NCBI RefSeq assembly: GCF_000003815.2
Contig: NW_023365775.1
Location: forward strand, 250,893-314,892
DNA: 64,000 bases
Source: Branchiostoma floridae
Taxonomy: Eukaryota; Chordata; Leptocardii; Amphioxiformes; Branchiostomatidae
Direction of reading: 5' to 3'
In this document: positions 23,781 to 35,617 of the stretch, piece by piece
How positions within the stretch are numbered: position 1 is the first letter of the stretch
Layout of the letters: every line of letters begins with the position of its first letter
Made by a program: the position numbers and the translations under genes
Notes under the pieces: generated by a model
What the model was told of the DNA's origin: nothing
Databases searched by the model: none
The model's input: only the letters and a program-made list of their open reading frames with translations

Positions 23781-24683
23781 ACAATTGCTCATTATAAGTG
23801 GCGTGTTAACATATTAATGATTACATTAACCACATGTTCTGTTTGATTTTTAAACAGTTATAGCCACTGTTAAGGTCAACACGTGTCGTTGTTTGACGCT
23901 AGTGTTGCGCAATCTTCCATCTGAAACGTTCAAAGTACGCTGCTAACACTTGGTCCGATAAATATGCCTAAAGGCTAGGACAGGTGGCGCTGTCAAGCAG
24001 GTCTGTAAAGGTAGTCCTATGGCGTTGTATCTCTTGGGCTCGTATCGGAAAATTTATCCAAACCCTCTCATCCGACTGCCTTTTACTTCGCCAATAAAAG
24101 CCAGGTATCCTTTTTTGGTGACTCCTTGGTGGTGGAGACATTTTTTTTTACTGTACTATATGTGTACGATCGCTCTGAAAATGTTTACAAAAATGTCGGC
24201 TGGCATTCGGATCGGTCACGTGGTGTTCGGCTGTTCCATACGAATGGAATATAAATATTCAAATTTTCGGCTTTGCTCGGCAGGTCTGGAATGGGTTGGC
24301 TGACTGCTGGCAGAAGGCAGTTTATATGGTAACTCGCTGCACTGCGTCACTGTTATTTTCCCCGATATTTCTTTATAATTTAGATATAGCGTAATACGTA
24401 AAGGTATGTGTTAGAAAACAACAAAATATGCAAAACAGAACAAAATTTGCTCTTAATCTCAAGAATTCTTTAAGCAATCTTCAGATCCCGCAGTGCCGCA
24501 CCGGTGCCCCCAGAACAGTGAGATTCTACCTTAAGTGGGCATGCATATTCTAATCTTACCGTGCCATAACCACTGCTAACGTACTCCTAACTCGTTTCCA
24601 ACCTTATCACTGATTCAGCTCAAGACCGTGAACAAATCTTGAGAACTCTTTCCCAACCGAGGTGACTAATACCAGAACGTCGG

Positions 24684-25190
24684 CGAATCACCCGACCTTC
24701 GCCCGAACAAAAACAAAGAAGAACCCGCATGTTCGGCGCTAAAAGATAGGCGTGGTCTAAATCTGGTATCAGCCGGTATTGGCGTCCAAAGTGACGTAGA
24801 TGTCAACAGCATAGCGATGAAATCCGCGACCAAACGCCAGTATAGCGATGAAATCAGCGACCAAAATATTAGTATTAGTTACCGAAGTGACGTAGATTTC
24901 AACAGTATAGCAATGAAATCCGCGACAAAACGTCAGTATAGCGACGAAATCAGCGACCAAAGTACCAGCATTAGCTACCGAAGTGACGTAGATTTCATCA
25001 GGATAGTGATGAAATCCGCGACCAAAATGCAGTATTAGCTACCAAAGTGACGTATAGCGATAAAAATCCGCGACCTAACGCCAGTATAGCGATGGATTCC
25101 GCGACCAAAGTACCAGTATTACCAGTATTAGCAACCGAAGTGACGTAGATTTCTTCAGCATAGTGATGAAATCCGGGGCGTGGAATTCAA
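24684..25190 (+). repeat. Minisatellite array 2 in the lectin first intron (family C)
   Basis: The first 115 bases are almost identical to 23367-23480. It then continues with six or more units of GATGAAATCCGCGACCAAA alternating with CCGAAGTGACGTAGATTTCA. The core TGACGTAG resembles a CRE half-site, but this is only a sequence resemblance. Confidence 0.7.
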
Positions 25191-25474
25191 AAGCATATTC
25201 AGTACATAATAACAGTTTAACTTGGAGGGCAGTGGACATCTTGCGGCGAATGAAACAGGACCGTACGTGCGCAACAAACTATCCACGCCATTTTTGTGCT
25301 TAAGTCGCTAAATTGTCGAAGGGGATGAACGAAACAGTGACAAATACGGGTGTTAAGATTAGAGAGAAAAAAAACCTAGACCATATACATAGCGTGTCAT
25401 TCTTGTAGAAGGGCATGTGGAAAATTGCCTTCCTAGTATTATCCAAGCTTGGATAATACCTTTCTGGTAACTTT

Positions 25475-25705
25475 GAATTAGTCATTCTGTCACTTAGAAA
25501 TTACAACAAAAATCCTGACCACTACTATCTACGACAAAACCTCTGCTTGGGGTAATATCGTTCTGATACTTTTGAATTAGTCATTCTGTCACTTAGAAAT
25601 TACAACAAAAATCCTGACCACTACTATCTACGACAAAACCTTTGCTTGGGTAATACCGTTCTGGTACTTTTGAATTAGTCATTCTTTTACTTAGAAATTA
25701 GAACA
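25475..25705 (+). repeat. 98-bp tandem repeat next to the lectin first exon
   Basis: The unit starting GAATTAGTCATTCTGTCACT occurs near 25475, 25572 and 25671 (the last is truncated). It sits immediately downstream, in gene orientation, of the untranslated first exon of the mosaic lectin. Confidence 0.8.
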
Positions 25706-25716
25706 AAATGTTTTAC

Positions 25717-25811
25717 CTTTACGAATTTGAAGCAGTCAGCTCGGTCTGCATGCCGCGACCCGTTCTTCAGACTGAGCCGAAAGTACAACCGCCTGACAAC
25801 TTATGTTTATA
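25717..25811 (-). promoter_or_regulatory. Promoter and untranslated first exon of the mosaic lectin
   Basis: A TATAAA box lies on the minus strand at 25806-25811, followed about 30 bases later by a putative start. The exon ends at 25717 with the donor AAG|GTAAAA. It should join the signal-peptide exon through the acceptor at 22357-22358, across a 3.4-kb intron. The block GACCGAGCTGACTGCTTCAA matches the lipase first exon, which supports homology of the two promoters. The start site is inferred. Confidence 0.55.
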
Positions 25812-26055
25812 AGATCTAAGGGGTCATCAGATATTAGGTCGCTTTGCCGACGGTAGAGCAAGGAGAGCTGTGATTCGTCCATCTCCCTGAGGTCACCTTC
25901 CACTCCCAACCCACCTTTCTCACACACGTTTTTCATTTTCATTATTCAATTCGCACAACCTAAATCATGTCACCAAATCGTTTGCATATATTTTGTCCAA
26001 TCACAGTGCTGCGGGGCAAACTAGTAGTCTAGCTACTACTGCGCCAAACTGGCTC

Positions 26056-26389
26056 AGCTAAGGGCACAACCCGCCGTATGTGCAAGTACGTGCTGTCTAC
26101 ATGCCAAAACGCGGGCAATCTTTTGGGATACGTAAGTGGTAAGTTCCGCCTTCGTATGAACCCTTAGGGAATCCAACAGATTTCGGAGCACGCAGACACG
26201 CTGTTGAGCTTTACGTGCAGGCAAAACATTGTGTGCCATTGGGCTGCAGATTCACTCCCGTACGGGTCAGTACAGGCGACTCGCCTGCCCTGTACAGCCT
26301 GAACGTTTTCAGAAGTGCTTGTCGGACGTGGCCTCACCATAAAAAAACGTACGGACAAATTGCACGTACGGCGGTTTGTGCCCTTAGCT
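26056..26389. mobile_element. 334-bp MITE with inverted ends
   Basis: The left end AGCTAAGGGCACAACCCGCC pairs with the right end GGCGGTTTGTGCCCTTAGCT. Complementarity extends to about 30 bases (CGTAYGTGCAA). No coding capacity; no certain target-site duplication. Confidence 0.75.
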
Positions 26390-26809
26390 TAAGGGCCGTA
26401 CTGCAAATACAGAAATATGCTGATTAACAGCTAAACATTTTTTTCATAATCGATGAAAAATATGCTGTAAGTTATCTACTTCCGATATGGTTTTATTTCG
26501 AGAGAAGAAAGGTTTCTGTGGTGTTTCAACTTCGTGGTTGAAATTTTTTTTTTATTCACATTTCTTTAAAGAGGATGAGACGGAAAGCAGACCCTGCTTA
26601 TCGAGGTCTTCTCCTCATGTACATAGACAAAATAAAGACACACATACAAGACTACAAAACGCTAAATAACAAAGGCAAGAGATAATGATAACGACATGAA
26701 ATAAAACAACAAGGAATCAAATAACAAAGTGACGTGTAGCTGGCATACAAACTTAGAAGTAATCAAATAAGGTTATAAATCAACTTAAACAACCTGTCTA
26801 TTGAACACA

Positions 26810-27323
26810 GTGGGACCGCGTGGCACGATCGGGAGCGCGTTGGTCTCAGGCCCGAGAGGTCCCGGGTTCAAATCCGCTTGCCGTGTCACCGATCTTGTGC
26901 CCTTGGGAAAGGCACTTTACACGACTTTCTTCACCTAACTCAGGTGTAAATGAGTACATAGCTGCGGCTAGTGGCAGTGACAGGCCTTTGTGGTGGTGAC
27001 AGGCCATAGGGGCATGTTCGGGCATGACGCACCCGCCATGACACACGAGTCGGGGGGTAGGAGGAACCCCTTGCATCCTTGGTCGGAAGTCCTCCTAGGA
27101 GACGGAAACTCCAAATAACAAACCTGCATCTGCTGGGGCCGTCTTACGTGGCAAACAGTTCTGTCCCTGTAGGACGTAGTGCGCCAGTAGACGAGAGGGT
27201 GGAGAAGGGAGTGCACACCCCTCCTTCACCTTAAAAAGTCACGTGCAGGCCAGGCAGACTGGTCGTCTAAGCAACCTTGTCTGCCTACCATTGATCTTCG
27301 GATACGAAGTAACAGCCATCATC
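26810..27323 (+). mobile_element. tRNA-derived SINE with 10-bp target-site duplication
   Basis: A tRNA-like head carries an A box (TGGCACGATCGG, 26821-26832) and a B box (GGTTCAAATCC, 26865-26875), the internal RNA polymerase III promoter. A body with GCCCTTGGGAAAGGCACTTT follows, typical of deuterostome tRNA-SINEs, and the element ends in (ATC)n. It is flanked by perfect direct repeats ATTGAACACA at 26800-26809 and 27324-27333. A degenerate relative lies at 38950-39095. Separately, about 90 bases beside the element (26705-26790) are repeated at 27350-27440. Confidence 0.9.
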
Positions 27324-27746
27324 ATTGAACACAAGACATAACTACATGAAAATAATCAAGGAATCAAACAACAGAGTGACATATGGCTGATAAACAAACT
27401 TAGAAATAATCAAATAAGGTTCAGCTAAAACGATCTGTTTGTTTGATGAACTTAAATACAACATCAAATAACTGACAGTTCTGAATGGTAGATAGTACTG
27501 GGTTTCCCCTGAGTAAGGTTGAACATAAAATATTTTCAGTGGTGTGTCTTGGGTCAAATGGTAAGATACCCTGCATGAACATAGTGGTTAAAGATGACAA
27601 CATATCAAGTCTTGCATCATTGTATAGAGGACAGTGTAGAAAATAATGTATAGTTGATTAATTAGGGTGGCCACATTTGCACATAGGACTATTTACACAT
27701 TTATGTTGGAACAGGTGGAAATTCAACTGACCGAAGTTAAGTCTAA

Positions 27747-28570
27747 GACCCCGTTCAGACTCAAAAAAAATGAAGCGGCTTCAACGTCGAAGCCGCTTGA
27801 TCCGGATCGTTTTCTTGAGTGTGAACGCTCCAAGCGGCTTGGATTTTCACCGATCCGGCTCGTTTGCAATCCATCCCTGGGAGGTAGTTTGAGACACTTG
27901 TGAACAAGCCGCTTGGCTGAAATCGCGAGTGTGAACGCAAGGCGGGATAGATTCTATGCAAATTTCCGATTTGCCCCCTGTTGGAGGTTATATATCCAGG
28001 TATCGGGAGCAGGAACACACGCCACACTGACAGGTTTGCTCACGTTACTGATTTTTGTGCCCAATGATAATGTCTGGAAAGAAAACAAAATTCGCTGTAG
28101 GGTCAAGGCAGGTTGAATGGGAAGCAAACAAAGCTTTTCTTATCACGCGAAGAGAGAGGAAACACAGCAAGCTAAAACAAAATCACAAAAAACAAGCATA
28201 TCTTTGAACAGCTTTCTCTCTGGATCATGATATAAGACTATTAAGAGTGGGTTTGAGAAAACCTACAAACAATGTTGTAAAAAAGTACCTGAAGTCCAGG
28301 TACGGAATTGTGTGCGATTAATCGGATTGTCTGAAATGAGTGTGAACGTAATTTTTTTGAAGCGGCTTGCCCGTTGAAGCGGCTTCGACGTTGAAGCCGC
28401 TTCATTTTTTTGAGTGTGAACGGGGTCAAACTACCTCCCAGGGATGGATTGCAAACGAGCCGGATCGGTGAAAATCCAAGCCGCTTGGAGCGTTCACATT
28501 CAAGAAAACGATCCGGATCAAGCGGCTTCGACGTTGAAGCCGCTTCATTTTTTTGAGTGTGAACGGGGTC
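27747..28570. mobile_element. 824-bp foldback transposon with 145-bp inverted arms
   Basis: The arms 27747-27892 and 28426-28570 are near-perfect inverted complements. The ends read GACCCCGTTCASACTC, and each arm contains multiple AAGCGGCTT palindromes. A third, partial copy of the end (28338-28427) lies directly inside the right arm, so part of the element is duplicated. It has no recognisable protein. The flanks (CTAA / ATAG) do not show a clear duplication. Confidence 0.85.
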
Positions 28571-28626
28571 ATAGTGAGCGCGCTCTCTTGAAGTGCTGAG
28601 GTGGACAGTGGGTGATTGAGGCGGCG

Positions 28627-29738
28627 GTCCGGTGGTTTGGACTGCCGGGCCCAAAGACGGAAGATCGGACCGGCTCCGCCTGCTCGTACATGCTTACTGT
28701 ACCTCCAGACAAATTGTTTACACCATAAACTGTAAAATAGGCATGATGAATATAGCTAATTTTGTAGAAGAGTGTGTTTGCCGTTTCATCAAAGAACTAG
28801 CTCGGTGTGATATGTTGCTACTAACATTTTGTTTTCTGGCAGGTGGCAGACCAATTTAAGCGTTAAGGTGGCATGACACAGTATTTCGCCTATGGGGAGT
28901 TACATGGTTAAGGACCCCAAAGTGAAGAGGTTCGACAACTCAAAATTTATAGCAGGGTGCACAAGCAATTGACGAGAATTTAATATCTAATATGTTGAAT
29001 TTCAGGGTACAACCTACAACATATCTGGAAATTAGCATAAAGTTCGTTTTCTTTTGAAATCCACTTTTATTTCACCCTAGCGGAGGTCATGGTACTGCAG
29101 CCGACACACAGGCAGAACCTGGTAAGAGTATCAAGGCGCAAATTCAAGCCCACCGAACAAACATCGTAATCAAATTTGTACAGTCTCAGAACTGATATCA
29201 CCCTCTAAATTTCAACACAGATTCTATCTCGCTGTTATAAAGTACATGTTGTGCACAGAGAAATAACTAACGGCTTCTAGTACTATGGCGAACTACTTTA
29301 TACCCAAACTACTATTGAGAACGGCCATGCATTCATTCATTCATTAATACACACATTATCATTAAAACTTGGTTTGTGGCATGCAGTATATAAGTATGCG
29401 TAGATCTAGACTTAAATGTATTTTTCATTATTTGTTTGAAAAGGTATACTTTGATACATACAAGTATTCCTTAATCAAGTCCTTCATCCTGAAAATTGGT
29501 CTGCAACCAGCCGAAAAACAAAATGCCATTAGCAACAGATCACACAGAAGCAGTTCTTTGATAATGGGTAAACATGCTCCTTATTATTCAGACTAAGCTT
29601 CACAAGACTGGCCATATTTATACATATCTAAATACAGCTTGTTGATTATCATTAGTCTGTCAGTACCTAAACAAGTACGAGCAAGCAGGGCCGGGCCGGT
29701 CTTCCGTCTCTGGACCGGGCAGTGGCCAAACCAGGTGC
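28627..29738. mobile_element. Probable 1.1-kb element bounded by inverted repeats
   Basis: The block 28627-28690 (GGTTTGGACTGCCGGGCC ... CTGCTCGTAC) is the diverged inverse complement of 29677-29738 (GTACGAGCAAGCAGG ... GGCAGTGGCCAAACC). The interior is AT-rich with no protein signal. The outer limits are uncertain. Confidence 0.5.
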
Positions 29739-30666
29739 ACCGTCTGTGTTCATCAAATGTGCGGTTTTTCTTGAACAGATGATTTAACGTTCTGTTTTTC
29801 TCAGGTAACGCGTGGGGACAATCTGTCCAAGAGTTAACACTGTGGCTTACTTTGCAAATAATTATATATTGTGTACGTAGGTTTTAACCCTATTTAGACC
29901 GGGCTTTTTTGGGATTCCTGGGGCGGGGGGATAATCTCAAAACGGCTTGCGTTACGATCACAAAATTCAAAATGGATGGTGTGCTGGTGAAGTTTTATAC
30001 TTTCCATAATTTTGTTATTGTTTTGACGCAATATGACGTAATTCTGACGTTGTAATGTCATATTTTGGGTTATAACCGTATAAAAAAGGAATTTCCGCTA
30101 TAATTTAAGGTATTAAACAAAACGATGACTATAAAAGAAATCTTGTTGGTATCTAAGTTTGCGAAGTCTGTTGTTGCCAATGACGACAACACTGACGCAT
30201 GTTGCATCGACAAGCTTGAATTTTCTAAAATACGTGTTTTTCTACATATAACCACAAAACCGAATGGAAGTGGACTAAAAAGGTTCAAGTGATTGTATCT
30301 TGTAAATAAAAGATTTGACGGGTGTTGAGTATAGATATCATGTTTTTACCGTTAATAATGAAAGAGCAAAGATAATTGTTTTTTCCTCTAAGGCTGGCTG
30401 TTGATGAATTTAGAATATGCGTTGGGTTTCCAAATTAGTCCTATAAGTGTTAGAAGTTCTTTGGAAATTGTGTTTGATTCCTCTCCTTCATATGCAACAA
30501 AGAAAGATTGCGTGTCTATCTGATTTGTCTGGAGACGTACGTTGTTTGCCATCCATATGCAAGATTTTTTTTCATCTTTGAAATTTCGTCTATTTCACAT
30601 GTGTTTTTGACCCCGCCTGACGTAGGACGTGTATTTTTGCTGTGCAGAAACCTGACAAGTCACACC

Positions 30667-30971
30667 ATGCCGGGAGGGCAACAGCAGTCCCAAACTGGTG
30701 ACACGGGTAAATATGTTTTTGAAAATATCTTCTCTCTACATATGCCAGTGGACAATGGGATTTTTGAAAATCCATGTAATGACAACTCTAAGATGTAAAA
30801 TTACCCAGTGCCGCGTTATTTCACATTTTCATTCTTCCAAGTAGCATTTAGTCGAGGCATGAAGCCTAAAAAATGCATTTTTTTATTGCAGTAGTTTCGT
30901 TATCCTAGCATGTGGTAGGGGACTACCTCGCCATATGGATCAAGTGCGAACCCCGTTTGCAGAATGGTGTA

Positions 30972-31026
<55 letters not shown>

Positions 31027-34000
31027 GGGGGGGAGGTGTATTCACCATTTTCCCGTACATGGGAAGCATCAGGCCTTAACTTTGTCCTTAGTCGTCAAAC
31101 CTCTGCACGTACATGAACCCGGCTGACATATCGAGAAGACTAGGTACGTTTGGCTGAAATTATAACAAGTTTGAAAGCCAGCTCAAAATAAAACGTACAA
31201 CTCAAAAGCCATAAAATCTATGCAATATTGTTATATCGGACAATGTAATGTAACTACTATGAGCAAGCAATATTTTCCTCCCAGAAGAATGTTTCTCCGG
31301 ATCCCGATGTACTTTTCCAAACCAGCCACTCCGTTTCTGTGACGCTATCGCCAGACATTATAAGATAAACTCACGATTGTTGGATGGTGCAATGTGCAAT
31401 ATCAATTTGCCACAGAGCCATGCGTTTATGTTATTTATGAAAAGATACAATTGTCTTTATTTAATGTCATTTTGCAAAGATATACGTTAAATTTTCCTTT
31501 TATGAAATCTTTAAGCGTCTGTTCTCCTGAATACGTACCGTCGGCTCCAAGTTAATATTTTCCCCAACCAAATGTACGCCACCGGAGAAGGTACAACGTT
31601 TTCAAGTCCTGTGGCGTTCTCTTCAGGTCTCGATTTACATTTTTTTTACTGTATGAAGTAGAGTCAAACCTGTCTATAGCGACCACTCAAGGGACTGGAG
31701 AAATATGGCCACTAAATACAGGTGGCGTTACTATAGAGAAAATGTTTATCAATTGACCATGAGCAAGCTACACATGGTTTCAGTTCCCACTAATCATTCT
31801 CACGAAGTAACATTGTCTCGATTGGTAAATTCAACGACAAAGACTTGCTCTTTAATGCTCAAGGTATGCATACCTTTTGCTACCGCCAAAATGACCCTGT
31901 CAGGAATTCCAAATCCTCGCAAACTACAAGTTCAAACTCGGTGCAGGGTGACATAAGGCTGCAGTATGGTTGCAATTGGCAGTGTTTCTGTATCAACGGG
32001 ACCGGAAATCGTGTGGCCGTGGCCGCGTTGGACAGATGGCCGCTTAGCCTATTTCTTAATCATTACGAATCTAAGGGACCGACAAAAAGTGGCCACTATG
32101 GCCAGGTGGCTGCTATGCAAAGGTGGCCGCTAATACAGTTTGACTGTCATATGTAGATGTAGCTATTGTTGTAATTTTCTCCAGGCACCGCACCCCTGCA
32201 GCAGTCGCAGACTGATTGGCAGGCACGTGCCGCTGCCAGTAAACCCAACCCTATGTACGTCTCCAGAGAAGGTAGAATTATTTCAAGCCCACCAACAGTG
32301 CACTGTTCTTGTCTCGAATCTGTATTGTTTACTGAATGAAGTGTAACTTTTGTAATTTTCCTCCAGACACCAAACGTGCTCCCATGCAGCAGCCGCAGAC
32401 TTATTGGCGGACCATTGCGGATGCCGCTGCGAGTATTCCCAACGCTTTGTACGTCTACAGAGCAGGTAAAACTTTGTTGTCCTATTACCATAGTTACGGA
32501 AAATGGTGTTCTCTAAGATCATTGTCAATGGTTGCTTCTGCCAAAGACTCCGACATCAAAATCGTACGACACTTTGAATTGTGTAGTTACCTGTCGCTAT
32601 GATACAAATCTGCTGACTGCAATACAAATCTGATTTAAAAAGCAATCCGTCGACGCCGTCTTGACTTATAAAAAATCAACGAACAGACCAAAAAGTTAAG
32701 AGCAAATCATGTGATTTATTCAAAATGTTCTTTTGGGGGCAAATCCATTCATTTCTAGAAAGAACATTTAGTGCCAAAGCGTGACCGGTGCAAATGTGAC
32801 CGGTGCTAATTTTGTGTAGCACTAGTAGTTTCTAAAAGAATCATTGCTTTTATATCAACAATACCGGCTGGCTATTTTTTAAGATTCTTTACCTGTAGCA
32901 TCTTTTCAAACGTTTTTCGTTCCTTAACCCTATCCAGACTGTGTGTGTGTGTTGATTAAGTTTATGATTTTTCGTGTTGTCATGGCAACGGGTTTCTAAA
33001 AGGCATATTTTACAAAAATCAATAACTTTGGTTTAAACAATGGGATAATTTTATTTGCTAAACTATACTTCTATTCAGATATCTTTAATATCTTAAATGT
33101 CTTACTGTGACATTTATATTCAAATATTCATATAGTATGATAATGAGATGACGTAATTGGTCGAAATCCTAGATGGCCGACAATGTCATAATGAAAATTA
33201 TAACCAGCTTATTTTCACTCGGATTTCATCACTACTTGGTATTTTATTACAGAAAACACTCATGTGAACGTTTTTAATCTATTGTCATGGGATTTTAGCA
33301 TTATATCTTTAAAAATATGTATCTTAAGACATCTAAGGTTGATAATCCAAGATGGCGGATACCTACAATACAGATGACGCCATTTTATGACATCATTTTG
33401 ACGTCGTTTGGTCGGCTTTTGACAACAGAAGTCTTAAAACAGTTTAATATTGATAAGAAACCTATATTGTTACTTTTTGTGTGAATCATTCAGGTATATA
33501 CGTATTATGGGAATTCTTTGTATCAGCCATAAAAATCAATCGATGGCGTCATATTATGTCGTAATGATATAAAATTTCAGGAATTCTTAAACTTGATGAA
33601 CATACGACCCCCCGCAAATTTGGTGATCGTACATGAAGCCTTTTTAAAAGGGAGGGGGGCCCGGGGGCGAATAAGCAACCACACCCCAGGCCAGGGAATG
33701 TAAAAAAGCCCAGTCTGGATAGGGTTGACAAAGACCGGCGTTGGACTGCAACACATTTTGGCAAATCGAACGTTTCTGTTGAAAACTTCAGTTAACGTTT
33801 TAAAGAGCATTCACTGTTTTTTAAACTATTGTTTTGTAGCAGACCGCACATATCCGAGTGAAGCAAGCCGCCGCTGTGCTCTCTGTAGCTTCATCCGCTC
33901 ACACCAAAGCTGCATCGCGGCCGGCATTGCTGTTCTGCTGAGCCTGGTCGCTGTGTCACTCGCCCCTCAGACGTTCATCAATAAAGAGGTAAACACTCCT

Positions 34001-35528
34001 GTTGCTCCTTTATTGTGAAGAGTCCCATCGTGACAAGAACTACAACAGTAGCGACGACCAAGCAAGTACGGTGAGAACGGATGAAGCTATAAAAAGCTTG
34101 GCGGCCACTTACTGCTTTTCTTATACATGCTGTCTGCAAAAAAATAATTTGTTTAGGTTACAATGTAGACTGAAATCCATCATTAGCATAATGAGTCAAA
34201 CACTTTTGAGATATGAACGAAAACAGTATTTGCAGCATCGTATTTAAAAAAAAGTAAATAAAGCTACAAAGACATCGGCTACCTGCATTCGTGTACGTTG
34301 TTTCACGTTTCACTGCCTCTCCTTGTCGCGATAAGCTTCTTCGTAATGGTCTTCAACAATAATAAGGTAAAAAAAAATGCTGAATCTGAAAGGCTTAAGT
34401 TCTTTCAATGCTTCCCGGAAAACATTCCTTTTACATCAGCTTACCGTTACTTACTGTTCCGTTTTGCTTTGCTATTTTCATAAATAGTTTTTATAAGATG
34501 TTTATGTTTGTTTATGTAAAGGAAATATCGCAGCTAACCGTCACTGTTAACAACTTAAAAAGTAACCAGGAGAACATGTCTCAACGTAATGTTCACAACG
34601 AGCAAAACCAACCTACTGCAAAGAAGAGTCTACTTGGGATGAGTAAGATGACAGGTAAGATAAAATGAACTTCATATATCTTTTTTTCTCTTTATTTTAC
34701 TTTTTATACACATAACTCCTGAAGTAGCCTATATCAGGCTCCACATGTCACTGCAAAATAGTGAAAAGTAAACAAAAAGACAGATAACACATTGGTACAC
34801 CAGAGGAGTTGGATGGCATCCGAAACTATACGACATATGAAAACTGTAGTTCTATGACGGCCAACTTCTTTTGTGTGTTATCTGTCTATTTGACCACTTT
34901 CTACAACTGCAAGCTACACATGGAGCCTGTTAGGGGCTACTTCTGAATGATGGTTATTTTGTTGGATTTGCAATGGTCCATTCCGAAAAAAATGTCGCGG
35001 TCCTCAGGTCTAAAAATAACGCCCTACTTTCTTTTATTCCGTCCCAGCTTCTCTGTCTCTGCAAAGTGTGCTCGACCAGCTGCAGAGAGAGATGCAACAA
35101 CTTCATGCTCAAAATCAAGAGATGGAAAAAGAAATACAACAGCTTCAAAATGAGACGGCCGCCAAAGACCATATCTACCAGGTTGAGATCCAACAGCTTC
35201 AGACCGAGATGGCGGCCAAAGACCAAAGGATCCAGGACCTGGAACAGCGAGACTACGTCGAACGCTGTAAGCGCTGATGATTGTTTCACTTTTGAGTGGT
35301 CTGCGATTGAGACATTTTTTCACCAAGAGCAGGAGATAAAGTTAGAGAAGAAGAGAAAGAAATAAACATGCATAAGAGAGGAAGAAAGAGACAGAATAAT
35401 AGGGAGATAGAGAGAAACAAAGAGAGAACCAGAGAGGCATTGATATGAGAAAAATAGGGAAAGATTAAAGAGAAGAAGAGCTAAATGATGCATTTACTTG
35501 TAGACTAGCCTTTAAACTCTTTTTGTAG

Positions 35529-35617
<89 letters not shown>

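Noticed and set aside
26810-26890. Functional tRNA gene
   Set aside because: A and B boxes are present, but the sequence is the head of a 514-bp SINE with a target-site duplication, and no clean cloverleaf with a CCA-side stem was found.
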